Assembly (NCBI GenBank): GCA_964654825.1
Contig: CAZZKG010000073.1
Location: forward strand, 1 to 15,081
DNA: 15,081 nt
Origin: CAZZKG01 sp964654825
Lineage (GTDB): Bacteria > Gemmatimonadota > CAZMKB01
Direction of reading: 5' to 3'
Position numbers and translations under genes: made by a program. Shown piece by piece: positions 1-7,109 of this stretch (the first letter of the stretch is position 1; every line of letters begins with the position of its first letter). The notes below the pieces were generated by a model. It searched no databases. It was not told where the DNA came from and saw only the letters and a list, made by a program, of their open reading frames with translations.

Positions 1-66
1 GCGTCAGTGAGGGGACAGGAGCGTGAACAGATGACAACAGAAAGATGGAAGTGCTTTGCGAATTGT
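1..66 (+). other. Out-of-frame upstream coding fragment of the cytochrome gene
   Basis: Reading frame 1 is open from the window edge and encodes ...EREQMTTERWKCFANC before running out of frame. The main cytochrome frame (frame 3) is closed upstream by a TGA at 24-26. If the two bases CT at 67-68 (within TCTC) are skipped, frame 1 joins the downstream frame seamlessly as WKCFANCHGPYSGG, a haem-binding CX3CH followed by the usual GP. This suggests that bases 1-66 belong to the same gene, and that its signal peptide and first residues lie outside the window. This is inference from reading frames only. Confidence 0.5.
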
Positions 67-1268
67 CTCACGGCCCGTACAGCGGCGGGAGCGGTCACGG
101 GATGAACCCCGCCGATATCGAGGACACGAGAAGGGCCAACGAAATATGCGGCCAGTGCCACAGCAGGGGCCACAGCGTCGCCGAGCTGGGCGGTATGACC
201 ATGGGATTCCCGTGGAGTGACGCCGGTGGATTCAGGCCGCAGGATGATCTCTCTCTCTTCTACGTAATGGATGACTCTCTCAGCTCATCTTTCTGGCCCG
301 ATCACTTCCAGTCGAAGAGACACCACCAGCAGTTCATGGATTTCTACAACAGTCCCAAACCGACCTTCGAATTCCACGAGGTCAGGTGCTGGGAGTGCCA
401 CGACCCGCACGGATCAGCGAACGGACACGACATCGTTGAGGAGATCGTGGAAATCGAGGACACGGATACTCTGACAATCGCCACAGAGAATGACAACAAC
501 ACCCTCTGCCTCGCCTGCCACGCGACCCACGGCGATTTCGAAGCTCTCACCAAGGCGATGATCGCCGAGTATGACACAAACATCGACTCAATCTCGACGG
601 TCGTGTCGGCGCACACGCATCACAGCTGGGACCCGGAGAACGGCAACTCGACCGGCGGCGCCAGCAGATGCTCGAAGTGCCACAATCCGAAGGTGGCGAA
701 ATCGGCGATCGAGTACGACATCCACTCCCACACGTTCCACCCGATCCCACCGGATGACACGATCGACCACGAGATGCCCAACAGCTGTGCGATAAGCTGC
801 CACCGGAACCCGAGCAACACGAATGTTCCGGATTTCGGCATCGTCGACGCGACGCTTACGGATTGGACGGAGGCGACGGATATAGCCCTCGCCGACACCC
901 TGAAGGTCTATTATGGAATCGGCGGCCTGTGGTGGGATACCACACCCCAGGGTATCGAGGGTGATGAAACCGGCGGATCTCTAATCCCGAGAACATTCGC
1001 CCTCAGCCAGAACTATCCGAACCCGTTCAACCCGAGCACGACCCTCACCTTCGACGTACCGAACAGCGCTCCCGTGAATCTCGTCATCTACGACATGCAC
1101 GGCAGGAAGGTGCGCACTCTCGTGAACGGACCTATGGAAGCCGGCCAGCACTCGATCACCTGGAACGGCAGAAACGAGTACGGGGTGAGAGTGTCGAGCG
1201 GTGTATACTTCTATCGCCTCAACAGTGATAACTTTTCTCAAACGCGGAAAATGGTAGTATTGAAGTAG
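45..1268 (+). CDS. Secreted multiheme c-type cytochrome with C-terminal sorting domain (5' incomplete or frameshifted)
   Basis: Probable extracytoplasmic electron-transfer protein. The readable frame has four CXXCH haem sites at residues 35-39 (CGQCH), 115-119 (CWECH), 155-159 (CLACH) and 209-213 (CSKCH), plus an unusual CX3CH at 248-253 (CAISCH). Histidine-rich stretches between them could give distal ligands. Residues 5-9 read CELSH, a haem site lacking its second cysteine. The C-terminus (about 312-407) is a FlgD/Ig-like sorting domain with QNYPNPFNPST at 322-332 and a final MVVLK, as in type IX-type secreted proteins of FCB bacteria. The ATG at 45 has no ribosome-binding site or signal peptide, so it is unlikely to be the true start; see the lesion near position 67. 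A strong terminator follows the stop. The electron donor and acceptor cannot be told. It resembles cytochrome c554/DmsE-like multiheme proteins in general, without a firm subfamily. Confidence 0.85.
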   Translation: MEVLCELSHGPYSGGSGHGMNPADIEDTRRANEICGQCHSRGHSVAELGGMTMGFPWSDAGGFRPQDDLSLFYVMDDSLSSSFWPDHFQSKRHHQQFMDFYNSPKPTFEFHEVRCWECHDPHGSANGHDIVEEIVEIEDTDTLTIATENDNNTLCLACHATHGDFEALTKAMIAEYDTNIDSISTVVSAHTHHSWDPENGNSTGGASRCSKCHNPKVAKSAIEYDIHSHTFHPIPPDDTIDHEMPNSCAISCHRNPSNTNVPDFGIVDATLTDWTEATDIALADTLKVYYGIGGLWWDTTPQGIEGDETGGSLIPRTFALSQNYPNPFNPSTTLTFDVPNSAPVNLVIYDMHGRKVRTLVNGPMEAGQHSITWNGRNEYGVRVSSGVYFYRLNSDNFSQTRKMVVLK

Positions 1269-1291
1269 ATTCTCCTCCTTTTCTCGACCAG

Positions 1292-1317
1292 AAGGGCCCT
1301 CTCCGGAGGGCCTTTTT
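1292..1317 (+). terminator. Intrinsic terminator after the cytochrome gene
   Basis: A perfect 7-bp stem, GGCCCTC at 1295-1301 and GAGGGCC at 1306-1312, encloses a TCCG loop and is followed by TTTTT at 1313-1317. It begins 24 bases after the cytochrome stop codon. The flanking AAG can pair with the first Ts, lengthening the stem. It separates the cytochrome gene from the next transcription unit. Confidence 0.9.
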
Positions 1318-1483
1318 GTATCCCCTTCCCCAGGTCGTCACTCCAGCAGAGAAATGCCCTCTTTCATCTCAACCTCGCGAAAGAGGTGCGAACGACACAG
1401 CGAGTCGGGAGCACAGGCGGCCTCGGTGCGTTGCGTACCGTGCATGTGATTGAGCTATGCCATCTTTCGATGCGAGATTTTGG

Positions 1484-1512
1484 TTGAAAAGAATAGGGAA
1501 ATCGGATATAAT
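1484..1512 (+). promoter_or_regulatory. Near-consensus sigma70-type promoter for the FG-GAP gene
   Basis: TTGAAA at 1484-1489 (one mismatch to TTGACA) and a perfect TATAAT at 1507-1512 are separated by 17 bases. Transcription would start near 1519, giving a leader of about 25 bases that carries the ribosome-binding site. It lies downstream of the ATG at 1457, so that ATG cannot be the start used by this promoter. Confidence 0.8.
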
Positions 1513-1524
1513 AGATCCGAGGGT

Positions 1525-1534
1525 AAGGAGGAGG
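1525..1534 (+). promoter_or_regulatory. Ribosome-binding site fixing the FG-GAP gene start
   Basis: AAGGAGGAGG ends nine bases before the ATG at 1544. It decides this start over the in-frame ATG at 1457. Confidence 0.85.
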
Positions 1535-1543
1535 AACAAAATT

Positions 1544-3499
1544 ATGAGAAACCAGGGTATCTACCGCTACACGAAGTTCACGCTGTTTCTGTCAATACTG
1601 GTTCCCGGAATAGCTCTCGCTCAGGCGAATGGTCATCTCTTCTGGTGGTTCCAGGGGATCGAAAATGTCGAGTCGGTCGCCTCGATCGAAGACCAGGACG
1701 GCGACGGGCGTCCCGAGGCCGTTGTCATGACATACGATGTCGGTGCACCCCAGGAGGATGATCTCTACGTTATCAGGGGGAACAGTCAGGACTACGGGGA
1801 TATCATCTGGTCGTCGAAACCATACGGCGGGCTTTCCGGTGGAGGCGGGTACGGTGATCAATGTCTCTCGACAGTGAGCGACCTGAGCGGAGACGGGCTC
1901 AGCGACATCCTCCTCGGCACGGCCTGGGGTGGCAGGACGGCCTTCAGCATAGACGGGGACAGCGGTGATATTCTTTTTTATCACGATTCCTACGATCATC
2001 CACCCTCCGGTTGGTGTTACTCTGTCAACCCGATCGAAGACCTCACCGATGACGGAAGCGACGAAGTGCTCGCCGCGTTCGGCAACGAAACGAGGGCCGC
2101 ATTCTGCCTCGACGGCTCGAGCAGCGGTGACGCGACGGTCATCTGGAAGTGGAATGCCGATAATGATGGTGTCATGTCCATCTGTTCAATGGGTGATGTG
2201 AACGGGGACGGATTCGCCGATGCGGTTGCCGGCTGCGGCGGTAACTTCTACGACACCCGGGTAGTAATGATCGATGGGAGTTCGATCGGCGATCCCGCTC
2301 AGGAGATCTGGGAATATGAAACGGGAAGCGGTCTTCAGGATGTCTCCCCCATCACCGACGTGAACGCGAGCGGTGTCAATGATGTTCTCGCCGGCGGCTG
2401 GGACTACACCGTCAGGTGTATCGAGGGGGGAAGCTCTGTCACGGGAGAAATAATCTGGCAGAGAAACATCGGTACCGTCATCATGAAGGTCGAGGCGATC
2501 CCCGATGTCAACTCGGACGGTATCGATGATGTCCTGGTCGGTTCATGGGACAATGCGATAATCTGTCTCGACGGAGCGAACGGAGGCTGGATATGGAACA
2601 CACCGACCGGATCGCTCAACGGCGGGGACGTATGGACGATCTATCCGATTCCGGACATCGACGGTGACGGGATCTGGGATGTCATCGCGGGCTCCTTCGA
2701 CACGAAAATCTACTGTCTTAGCGGTGCCTATGGTGATGACGTCTGGCTCTTCACGACCGGTAACAGGCTGTACACGGTACGATCGATCCCGGATGTCAAC
2801 GGAGACGGTCTCCCGGATGTAATCGGAGGTACCCAGATGATTAGCGGTAACGGAGGGAAAGTCTACTGTATAGAGGGTGACAGCCAGGGACCGTGGATGG
2901 ACATATGGGTCGTACCCGACACCACCGTTGTGTATGCAGGTCAGAGGATCGGGGCGACAGTCGGGCTCACTAACACTACGGTGAATCCCCAGACGATGGA
3001 CGTCTGGGTCGAGGTGTCTACACCATGGGGTTCTACCATCCCACTGCTTCACGTCGATGATCTCACACTGCAGGGAGGCGGATCCATTTCGCCGCACCTC
3101 ACGAAAAAAATCCCGGACTACACTCCTGCGGGTACCTACAATTTCTTCGTCACTGTCGGGGACAACGGCATGACCATAGTCGACCGGGATTCGTTCGATC
3201 TCGAGGTAATACAACCATCAAGGGCCTGGTTTCAAGATACCGGAAAAACAGGTCCCGGAAACGACGCGATTTTTTCGAGCTGGGTGCAGAGCTCCGGAGA
3301 CTTGTCTCCCCTGCCGTTGCCACCATCGGTCGACAACCTCGATCCCGGTCTTAACAAGCCCCGCCGGACCTTCGAGGCCGGGCCTACCGTTGATCCGGAT
3401 AAAACAGACCGATACCTGGAATGGGCTGTGAGCACCTTCGGGAAAAACGTGGACCTGATTCTCAGAGCTCGTAAAACGGGTTTAGGACCGGTTGAGTGA
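1544..3499 (+). CDS. Secreted FG-GAP/VCBS-repeat beta-propeller protein
   Basis: Secreted protein of 651 residues. The N-terminus MRNQGIYRYTKFTLFLSILV leads into PGIALAQA, a signal peptide with likely cleavage after an Ala near residues 26-28. Eight calcium-loop motifs of the DxDGDG/DVNGDG kind start at about residues 50, 113, 166, 218, 272, 321, 371 and 417, 46-63 residues apart. Each is followed by a DVL-G-type strand and often by a 'W-W' or 'CL-G' element, indicating a seven- or eight-bladed propeller of the integrin-like FG-GAP/PQQ-like class. Two motifs (DLTDDG and DVNASG) are degenerate. Residues about 450-560 look like an Ig-like beta domain. The last 90 residues are low in recognisable motifs, and no QNYPNPF sorting tail is present. 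The start at 1544 is chosen from the promoter, ribosome-binding site and signal peptide. Its ligand or enzymatic role, if any, is unknown; a surface binding role is only a guess. Confidence 0.88.
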   Translation: MRNQGIYRYTKFTLFLSILVPGIALAQANGHLFWWFQGIENVESVASIEDQDGDGRPEAVVMTYDVGAPQEDDLYVIRGNSQDYGDIIWSSKPYGGLSGGGGYGDQCLSTVSDLSGDGLSDILLGTAWGGRTAFSIDGDSGDILFYHDSYDHPPSGWCYSVNPIEDLTDDGSDEVLAAFGNETRAAFCLDGSSSGDATVIWKWNADNDGVMSICSMGDVNGDGFADAVAGCGGNFYDTRVVMIDGSSIGDPAQEIWEYETGSGLQDVSPITDVNASGVNDVLAGGWDYTVRCIEGGSSVTGEIIWQRNIGTVIMKVEAIPDVNSDGIDDVLVGSWDNAIICLDGANGGWIWNTPTGSLNGGDVWTIYPIPDIDGDGIWDVIAGSFDTKIYCLSGAYGDDVWLFTTGNRLYTVRSIPDVNGDGLPDVIGGTQMISGNGGKVYCIEGDSQGPWMDIWVVPDTTVVYAGQRIGATVGLTNTTVNPQTMDVWVEVSTPWGSTIPLLHVDDLTLQGGGSISPHLTKKIPDYTPAGTYNFFVTVGDNGMTIVDRDSFDLEVIQPSRAWFQDTGKTGPGNDAIFSSWVQSSGDLSPLPLPPSVDNLDPGLNKPRRTFEAGPTVDPDKTDRYLEWAVSTFGKNVDLILRARKTGLGPVE

Positions 3500-4742
3500 C
3501 CACCGTTTGAAATTAAAGAAAGGATTTCTCTCTGTCATCATAGCCCTCCTCGTGATCACTTACGGGTATAAGATGTATCACAAGGAAGGCGACCTGATCA
3601 CATACAGAGAAGCGTCCCTCCACCTCATCTCCGGATCGGAGATCTATCGTAACGAAGCAGGCGCGTTCGTATATCCACCTTTCGCGGCCTTTCTGATGAT
3701 ACCCTTCGCCGAGCTGGACATACACACCGCCCGGGGCGTACTGTACATCACAGACCTCCTGTTCATTTTTCTGTCGTTCCAGGCTCTGCAGATGGTCATC
3801 GGCCCGTATCGGAAAATCAGATCGAACGCCTCAACCATCAACCTGGTCGCCATCCTCCTGACATTCAGATTTTTCCTGTCAGCAATAGACAACCAGCAGA
3901 CCGACCTCATCCTCCTTGCCTTTTCTCTCATGAGCCTGGCTGCATTCGGAGATAAAAAGTACCTCACCTCCGGTATCTTCCTGGCTGCTGCAATATCGAT
4001 AAAACTCACTCCCCTCCTCTTTATACCATATTTTCTACTCCGTAAATCATACCGGACCGCGGTGTACACTCTTCTGTTCACATTGATATTCTTCATCATC
4101 CCTGAGATTCTGTTTCCGGCTGATTCAGGTGTCCCGCTCACGATGAGCTGGTACGATTTCGTGTTGAGTAAAATCGCACCGTGGACGGGAGGTACACCAT
4201 GGACCCAGGGAGGAGGTATCTGGGCAGCCTCCAGCAGACTGAATCAGTCTCTATCAGCAACAGTCTACCGATTTCTGGTGTCCGATCCAGTTGTTTTGCA
4301 CGATGGCCGGATTCTGGTAAACCTCTTCAGGACAGATCCACAGACTGCAAAGATAGTGGCCTACACTCTGTCTTTTTCGCTCGTTGCTGTTTCAGGTTTG
4401 GTCATGTTCAAAACCAGAGACATGACGATCGATATTCCTGTTGACCTGTCCATTATCTTCTGCCTCATGCTCCTCCTCTCACCGCAGTCGAGTAAAGCGC
4501 ACTTTTCATCTCTCCTCCTTCCTCATGTCGTCCTCCTTGCCGACATCATCAGGAGGAGAAACAACACTATTATCATGATGGTGGTACTGTCTGTGATTCT
4601 GAACACGTTGAGTGCCGAAGGATTCATAGGCATGCATATTTCCGACGTACTGGAGGCGTGCGGGGTGATCACGTTCGGAACGCTCCTTCTCTGGTGTGCC
4701 CTGATCTTCCTCAAAGTGAGAAAGTCTCCACTGCCCGTGTGA
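3492..4742 (+). CDS. DUF2029/GT87-type membrane glycosyltransferase
   Basis: Polytopic inner-membrane protein of 416 residues with about ten hydrophobic segments, the first at residues 11-26. Features fit the GT-C fold family GT87 (DUF2029, PimE-like), which uses polyprenyl-phosphate sugars to extend glycans on the periplasmic side. Visible signs are D34 in the first outer loop (GDLITYREA, where the catalytic Asp sits in this family), then YPPFAAFLMIPFAEL, NQQTDLILLAFSLM and the hallmark AAAISIKLTPLLFIPYFLL. The start is TTG at 3492, overlapping the end of the FG-GAP gene by 8 bases with a weak AGGA upstream; TTG at 3507 is an alternative. The overlap implies co-transcription and coupled translation with the secreted protein. 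Donor and acceptor sugars cannot be read from sequence. Confidence 0.8.
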   Translation: MSDHRLKLKKGFLSVIIALLVITYGYKMYHKEGDLITYREASLHLISGSEIYRNEAGAFVYPPFAAFLMIPFAELDIHTARGVLYITDLLFIFLSFQALQMVIGPYRKIRSNASTINLVAILLTFRFFLSAIDNQQTDLILLAFSLMSLAAFGDKKYLTSGIFLAAAISIKLTPLLFIPYFLLRKSYRTAVYTLLFTLIFFIIPEILFPADSGVPLTMSWYDFVLSKIAPWTGGTPWTQGGGIWAASSRLNQSLSATVYRFLVSDPVVLHDGRILVNLFRTDPQTAKIVAYTLSFSLVAVSGLVMFKTRDMTIDIPVDLSIIFCLMLLLSPQSSKAHFSSLLLPHVVLLADIIRRRNNTIIMMVVLSVILNTLSAEGFIGMHISDVLEACGVITFGTLLLWCALIFLKVRKSPLPV

Positions 4743-4764
4743 TGCACAGGTACGCAGGAACCGC

Positions 4765-4791
4765 TTGAAATGAAACCCAGTTCCATATAAC
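4765..4791 (+). promoter_or_regulatory. Possible promoter for the metallopeptidase gene
   Basis: TTGAAA at 4765-4770 and TATAAC at 4786-4791 are each one mismatch from consensus, but the spacer is only 15 bases. It lies in the 111-base gap after the glycosyltransferase gene, where I see no terminator. Read-through from upstream is equally possible. Confidence 0.35.
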
Positions 4792-4853
4792 TTATGAGCT
4801 GAAAGAAGCCATATCATTCTGATGTATCACCTCATGTACGTACTGGAGGCATC

Positions 4854-6533
4854 ATGAGTCTGACCCGGCTGTTCGTTCTCCTGTTCATGTTCTGCTTCTT
4901 ATCGTGTACCGTGAAGAGTCCCGACGAACAGAGACTGAGACTTTTCATCGATCAGCATGTCGTCAGGATCAAACCATTGATGAAAAATGAAAATCTGGCA
5001 TACTGGAACGCCGCGACGACCGGGGCGAGTGAGGAATACGAGCGGTACTCAGAGCTCCAGATAGAGATAAGGAAAATCTACTCAGACAGTGATGATTTCA
5101 AGCTCCTCAAAGAAGTCAAAGAGAACGACAAGATCAAGGACCCGCTGCTTTCGCGGCAGCTCGACATACTTTACAACGACTTTCTCGAAAATCAGATTGA
5201 CACCACACTCATGAAAGAAATTGTCCGGGCCGGTACTTCCATCGGCGAACAGTTCAACACGTTCAGAGCAGAGATCGACGGCAGGAAAGTGACGAACAAC
5301 GAGATAATGACCATATTGAAAGATGAGACCGACTCCGAAATAAGGAAGAAGGCATGGGAAGGGAGCAAGCAGATCGGGGAGGTTGTGGCTGATGAAATCA
5401 GAGTACTTGCGAAGAAGAGAAACGAGGCAGCAATCTCACTCGGTTTCAGCAATTTCTTCCAGATGCAGCTCGCACTCTCCGAGTTGAGCGAGGAAGAACT
5501 ATTCCGAATCTTCGATGAGCTCGATTCGATGACCCGCGATTCTTTCTTCGAGCTGAAGGCACGCATCGACAGCTCACTGGCTGTCCGATACGGGATTGAT
5601 CCGGGGGCGATGAAACCGTGGCACTACCATGATCCCTTTTTCCAGGAGGCCCCCTCCTACCTGACACTCGACCTCGACTCATTCTTCGAGGGAAAAGACG
5701 TGGTGAAAATTGCGACGAGATTTTACGAGGGGTTAGGGCTGGAAGTGAATGACATTCTAGCCAGAAGTGACCTGTACGAGCGAGAGGGGAAAGATCAGCA
5801 CGCCTTCTGTACCGATATCGATCGAGAGAGTGACGTCCGCATTCTCGTCAATATCAAGGAAAACGCCAACTGGACCGAGACGACTTTACACGAACTCGGC
5901 CACGCGGTCTATGATAACAACATCGATCCATCTCTTCCCTTCCTTCTCCGCCAGACGGCACACATGTTCACCACCGAGGGTGTAGCCATGCTCATGGGAC
6001 GTCAGGTTAAGAACCCCGAATGGCTGAAGACGATGATCGGCATTACCGAGGAAGAAAAAGAACAGATTCAGGATGGAGTGACAGAACTCCTCACCGCATT
6101 CGAACTGGTTTTCTCCCGGTGGTGCCAGGTGATGGTCAGATTCGAGCAGGGCTTGTATACCGATCCTGACCAGGATCTGAATACCCTCTGGTGGAATCTT
6201 GTGGAACAATATCAGGGTCTGGAAAAACCCGAAGGAAGGGATGCCCCCGACTGGGCAGCGAAGATCCACATAGCGTCCTACCCGGTTTACTATCACAACT
6301 ATATGCTCGGCGAGCTCTTCGCTTCGCAGATACAGTCTCGAATCGCTCGGGACATTCTTCATGTTCCCCTGGACAAGGATGTTTCGTTTGCCGGAAATCC
6401 CGAAGTGGGGAGCTACCTCATCGAGAAGATTTTCAAGCCGGGTGCTACCAGACGGTGGGATGATTTCATCGAGTCGGCAACCGGGGAGCCGCTGACTGCG
6501 AAGTACTTCGCTCTGCAGTTCGTGAGTAAGTAG
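4854..6533 (+). CDS. Lipoprotein zinc metallopeptidase, M2/M3 (peptidyl-dipeptidase/oligopeptidase) type
   Basis: Predicted envelope-anchored peptidase of 559 residues. The N-terminus has a hydrophobic stretch ending FCFLSC, a plausible lipobox with C18 as the lipidated residue. The zinc site is HELGH at 346-350 with a third ligand, E375, in FTTEGVAML, 25 residues after the second His. The HExxH...E spacing and the mostly helical sequence match the gluzincin families M2 (ACE-like) and M3 (thimet oligopeptidase/PepF-like). KPWHYHDPFFQEAP (about 254-267) also resembles the bacterial members. These enzymes cut dipeptides or short segments from oligopeptides, so a role in peptide scavenging in the periplasm is likely. 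GGAGG lies four bases before the ATG. The gene stands alone between the glycosyltransferase gene and the suf operon. The choice between M2 and M3 is uncertain: local sequence around LPFLLRQTAHMF recalls M2, while the 25-residue spacing recalls M3. Confidence 0.85.
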   Translation: MSLTRLFVLLFMFCFLSCTVKSPDEQRLRLFIDQHVVRIKPLMKNENLAYWNAATTGASEEYERYSELQIEIRKIYSDSDDFKLLKEVKENDKIKDPLLSRQLDILYNDFLENQIDTTLMKEIVRAGTSIGEQFNTFRAEIDGRKVTNNEIMTILKDETDSEIRKKAWEGSKQIGEVVADEIRVLAKKRNEAAISLGFSNFFQMQLALSELSEEELFRIFDELDSMTRDSFFELKARIDSSLAVRYGIDPGAMKPWHYHDPFFQEAPSYLTLDLDSFFEGKDVVKIATRFYEGLGLEVNDILARSDLYEREGKDQHAFCTDIDRESDVRILVNIKENANWTETTLHELGHAVYDNNIDPSLPFLLRQTAHMFTTEGVAMLMGRQVKNPEWLKTMIGITEEEKEQIQDGVTELLTAFELVFSRWCQVMVRFEQGLYTDPDQDLNTLWWNLVEQYQGLEKPEGRDAPDWAAKIHIASYPVYYHNYMLGELFASQIQSRIARDILHVPLDKDVSFAGNPEVGSYLIEKIFKPGATRRWDDFIESATGEPLTAKYFALQFVSK

Positions 6534-6596
6534 GAGGAGGTCCGTTAACTTCCAGGCATCCCGTCACACACGATGTGGTGTCCTGTATCTTCCTTT

Positions 6597-6618
6597 CCCC
6601 ATTTTATGGGGTACCCCC
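6597..6618 (+). terminator. Hairpin-forming region upstream of the suf operon (weak terminator candidate)
   Basis: CCCCAT (6597-6602) and ATGGGG (6606-6611) form a perfect 6-bp stem around TTT. The same GGGG can instead pair in the palindrome GGGGTACCCC (6608-6617). No T-run follows directly (the next Ts are at 6619-6627, interrupted), so it may stop read-through from the peptidase gene only weakly, or have another role. Confidence 0.35.
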
Positions 6619-6647
6619 TTGATTTTTCTGGTAAAATTATCATTAAT
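6619..6647 (+). promoter_or_regulatory. Candidate suf operon promoter
   Basis: TTGATT at 6619-6624 is followed after 17 bases by ATTAAT at 6642-6647 in a strongly AT-rich stretch. The -10 match is only four of six, and TATAGT at 6650-6655 is an alternative lacking a good -35. A start near 6654 would fall inside the adjacent inverted repeat. Confidence 0.45.
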
Positions 6648-6663
6648 TCTATAGTGTTATAGA
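6648..6663 (+). promoter_or_regulatory. Putative Rrf2 operator (inverted repeat)
   Basis: TCTATA-GTGT-TATAGA is a perfect inverted repeat with 6-bp arms and a 4-bp centre, 29 bases before the regulator ATG and overlapping the expected transcription start. Rrf2-family dimers bind such short AT-rich palindromes and often repress their own operon. Binding is inferred from position and symmetry. Confidence 0.5.
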
Positions 6664-6692
6664 TAAAATCTCCCCTGGAGGCGAAAAGAGCC

Positions 6693-7109
6693 ATGCTGCA
6701 GGTATCCAAAGCAACAGATTACGCTCTTCTATTCCTGACGAATCTTGCGCGGCAACCCGAAAGAAAGTGGAATGTGAGGGAAGCATCAGAAAGTCTCAAC
6801 ATTTCACGTCGGTTCCTTGCCAACATCACCCATCAGCTGGCCCGGCATGGTATCATTACCACGGCAAAAGGGTCGGGAGGCGGAGTGACGCTGGGAAAGA
6901 ACCCGGGCAGTCTCACCATAGGCGAAGTGGTCGAGGTCTTCGAAGGCCGCGTTAATCTGGTAGACTGTATACACACGCAGGTCGACACTAACAGCCCCTG
7001 CGTCAGAGATCACCGATGTAACGTCAGATCATTCTGGGAGACATTGAGCAGAGACATCGAAGAATCTCTGAGAACCACAACTCTACAGGACCTGGGAGAA
7101 AATCGATGA
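6693..7109 (+). CDS. Rrf2-family transcriptional regulator (IscR/SufR-like), first gene of the suf operon
   Basis: A 138-residue winged-helix regulator. It starts MLQVSKATDYALLFLTNLAR, the standard Rrf2 opening, followed by the recognition region NISRRFLANITHQLARHG (about 36-53) and the wing AKGSGGGVTLGK (58-69). C92, C103 and C109 (C-x10-C-x5-C) sit where IscR carries its [2Fe-2S] ligands at 92, 98 and 104, so cluster binding is likely, though the first spacing is longer. It probably senses cellular Fe-S sufficiency and represses the operon it heads. GGAGG lies 11 bases before the ATG. The stop overlaps the sufC start as ATGA. It could be named iscR- or sufR-like, but the true ligand (Fe-S, iron, NO or redox) cannot be decided from sequence. 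Confidence 0.9.
   Translation: MLQVSKATDYALLFLTNLARQPERKWNVREASESLNISRRFLANITHQLARHGIITTAKGSGGGVTLGKNPGSLTIGEVVEVFEGRVNLVDCIHTQVDTNSPCVRDHRCNVRSFWETLSRDIEESLRTTTLQDLGENR

Noticed and set aside
1457..1543. Upstream in-frame start for the FG-GAP gene (29 extra residues)
   Set aside because: It lies before a near-consensus promoter, has no ribosome-binding site and would bury the signal peptide; ATG 1544 has both a site and a signal peptide.
2543..3214. 223-codon open frame on the - strand
   Set aside because: It is antisense to the FG-GAP gene, has no recognisable domain and looks like an artefact of biased codons.
4836..4843. GTACGTAC palindrome before the metallopeptidase gene
   Set aside because: An 8-base palindrome alone is expected by chance and no second copy was noticed; an operator cannot be supported.
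6531..6545. Strong Shine-Dalgarno-like GGAGGAGG right after the peptidase stop
   Set aside because: No start codon at a suitable distance opens a frame; the sequence reaches TAA within a few codons.
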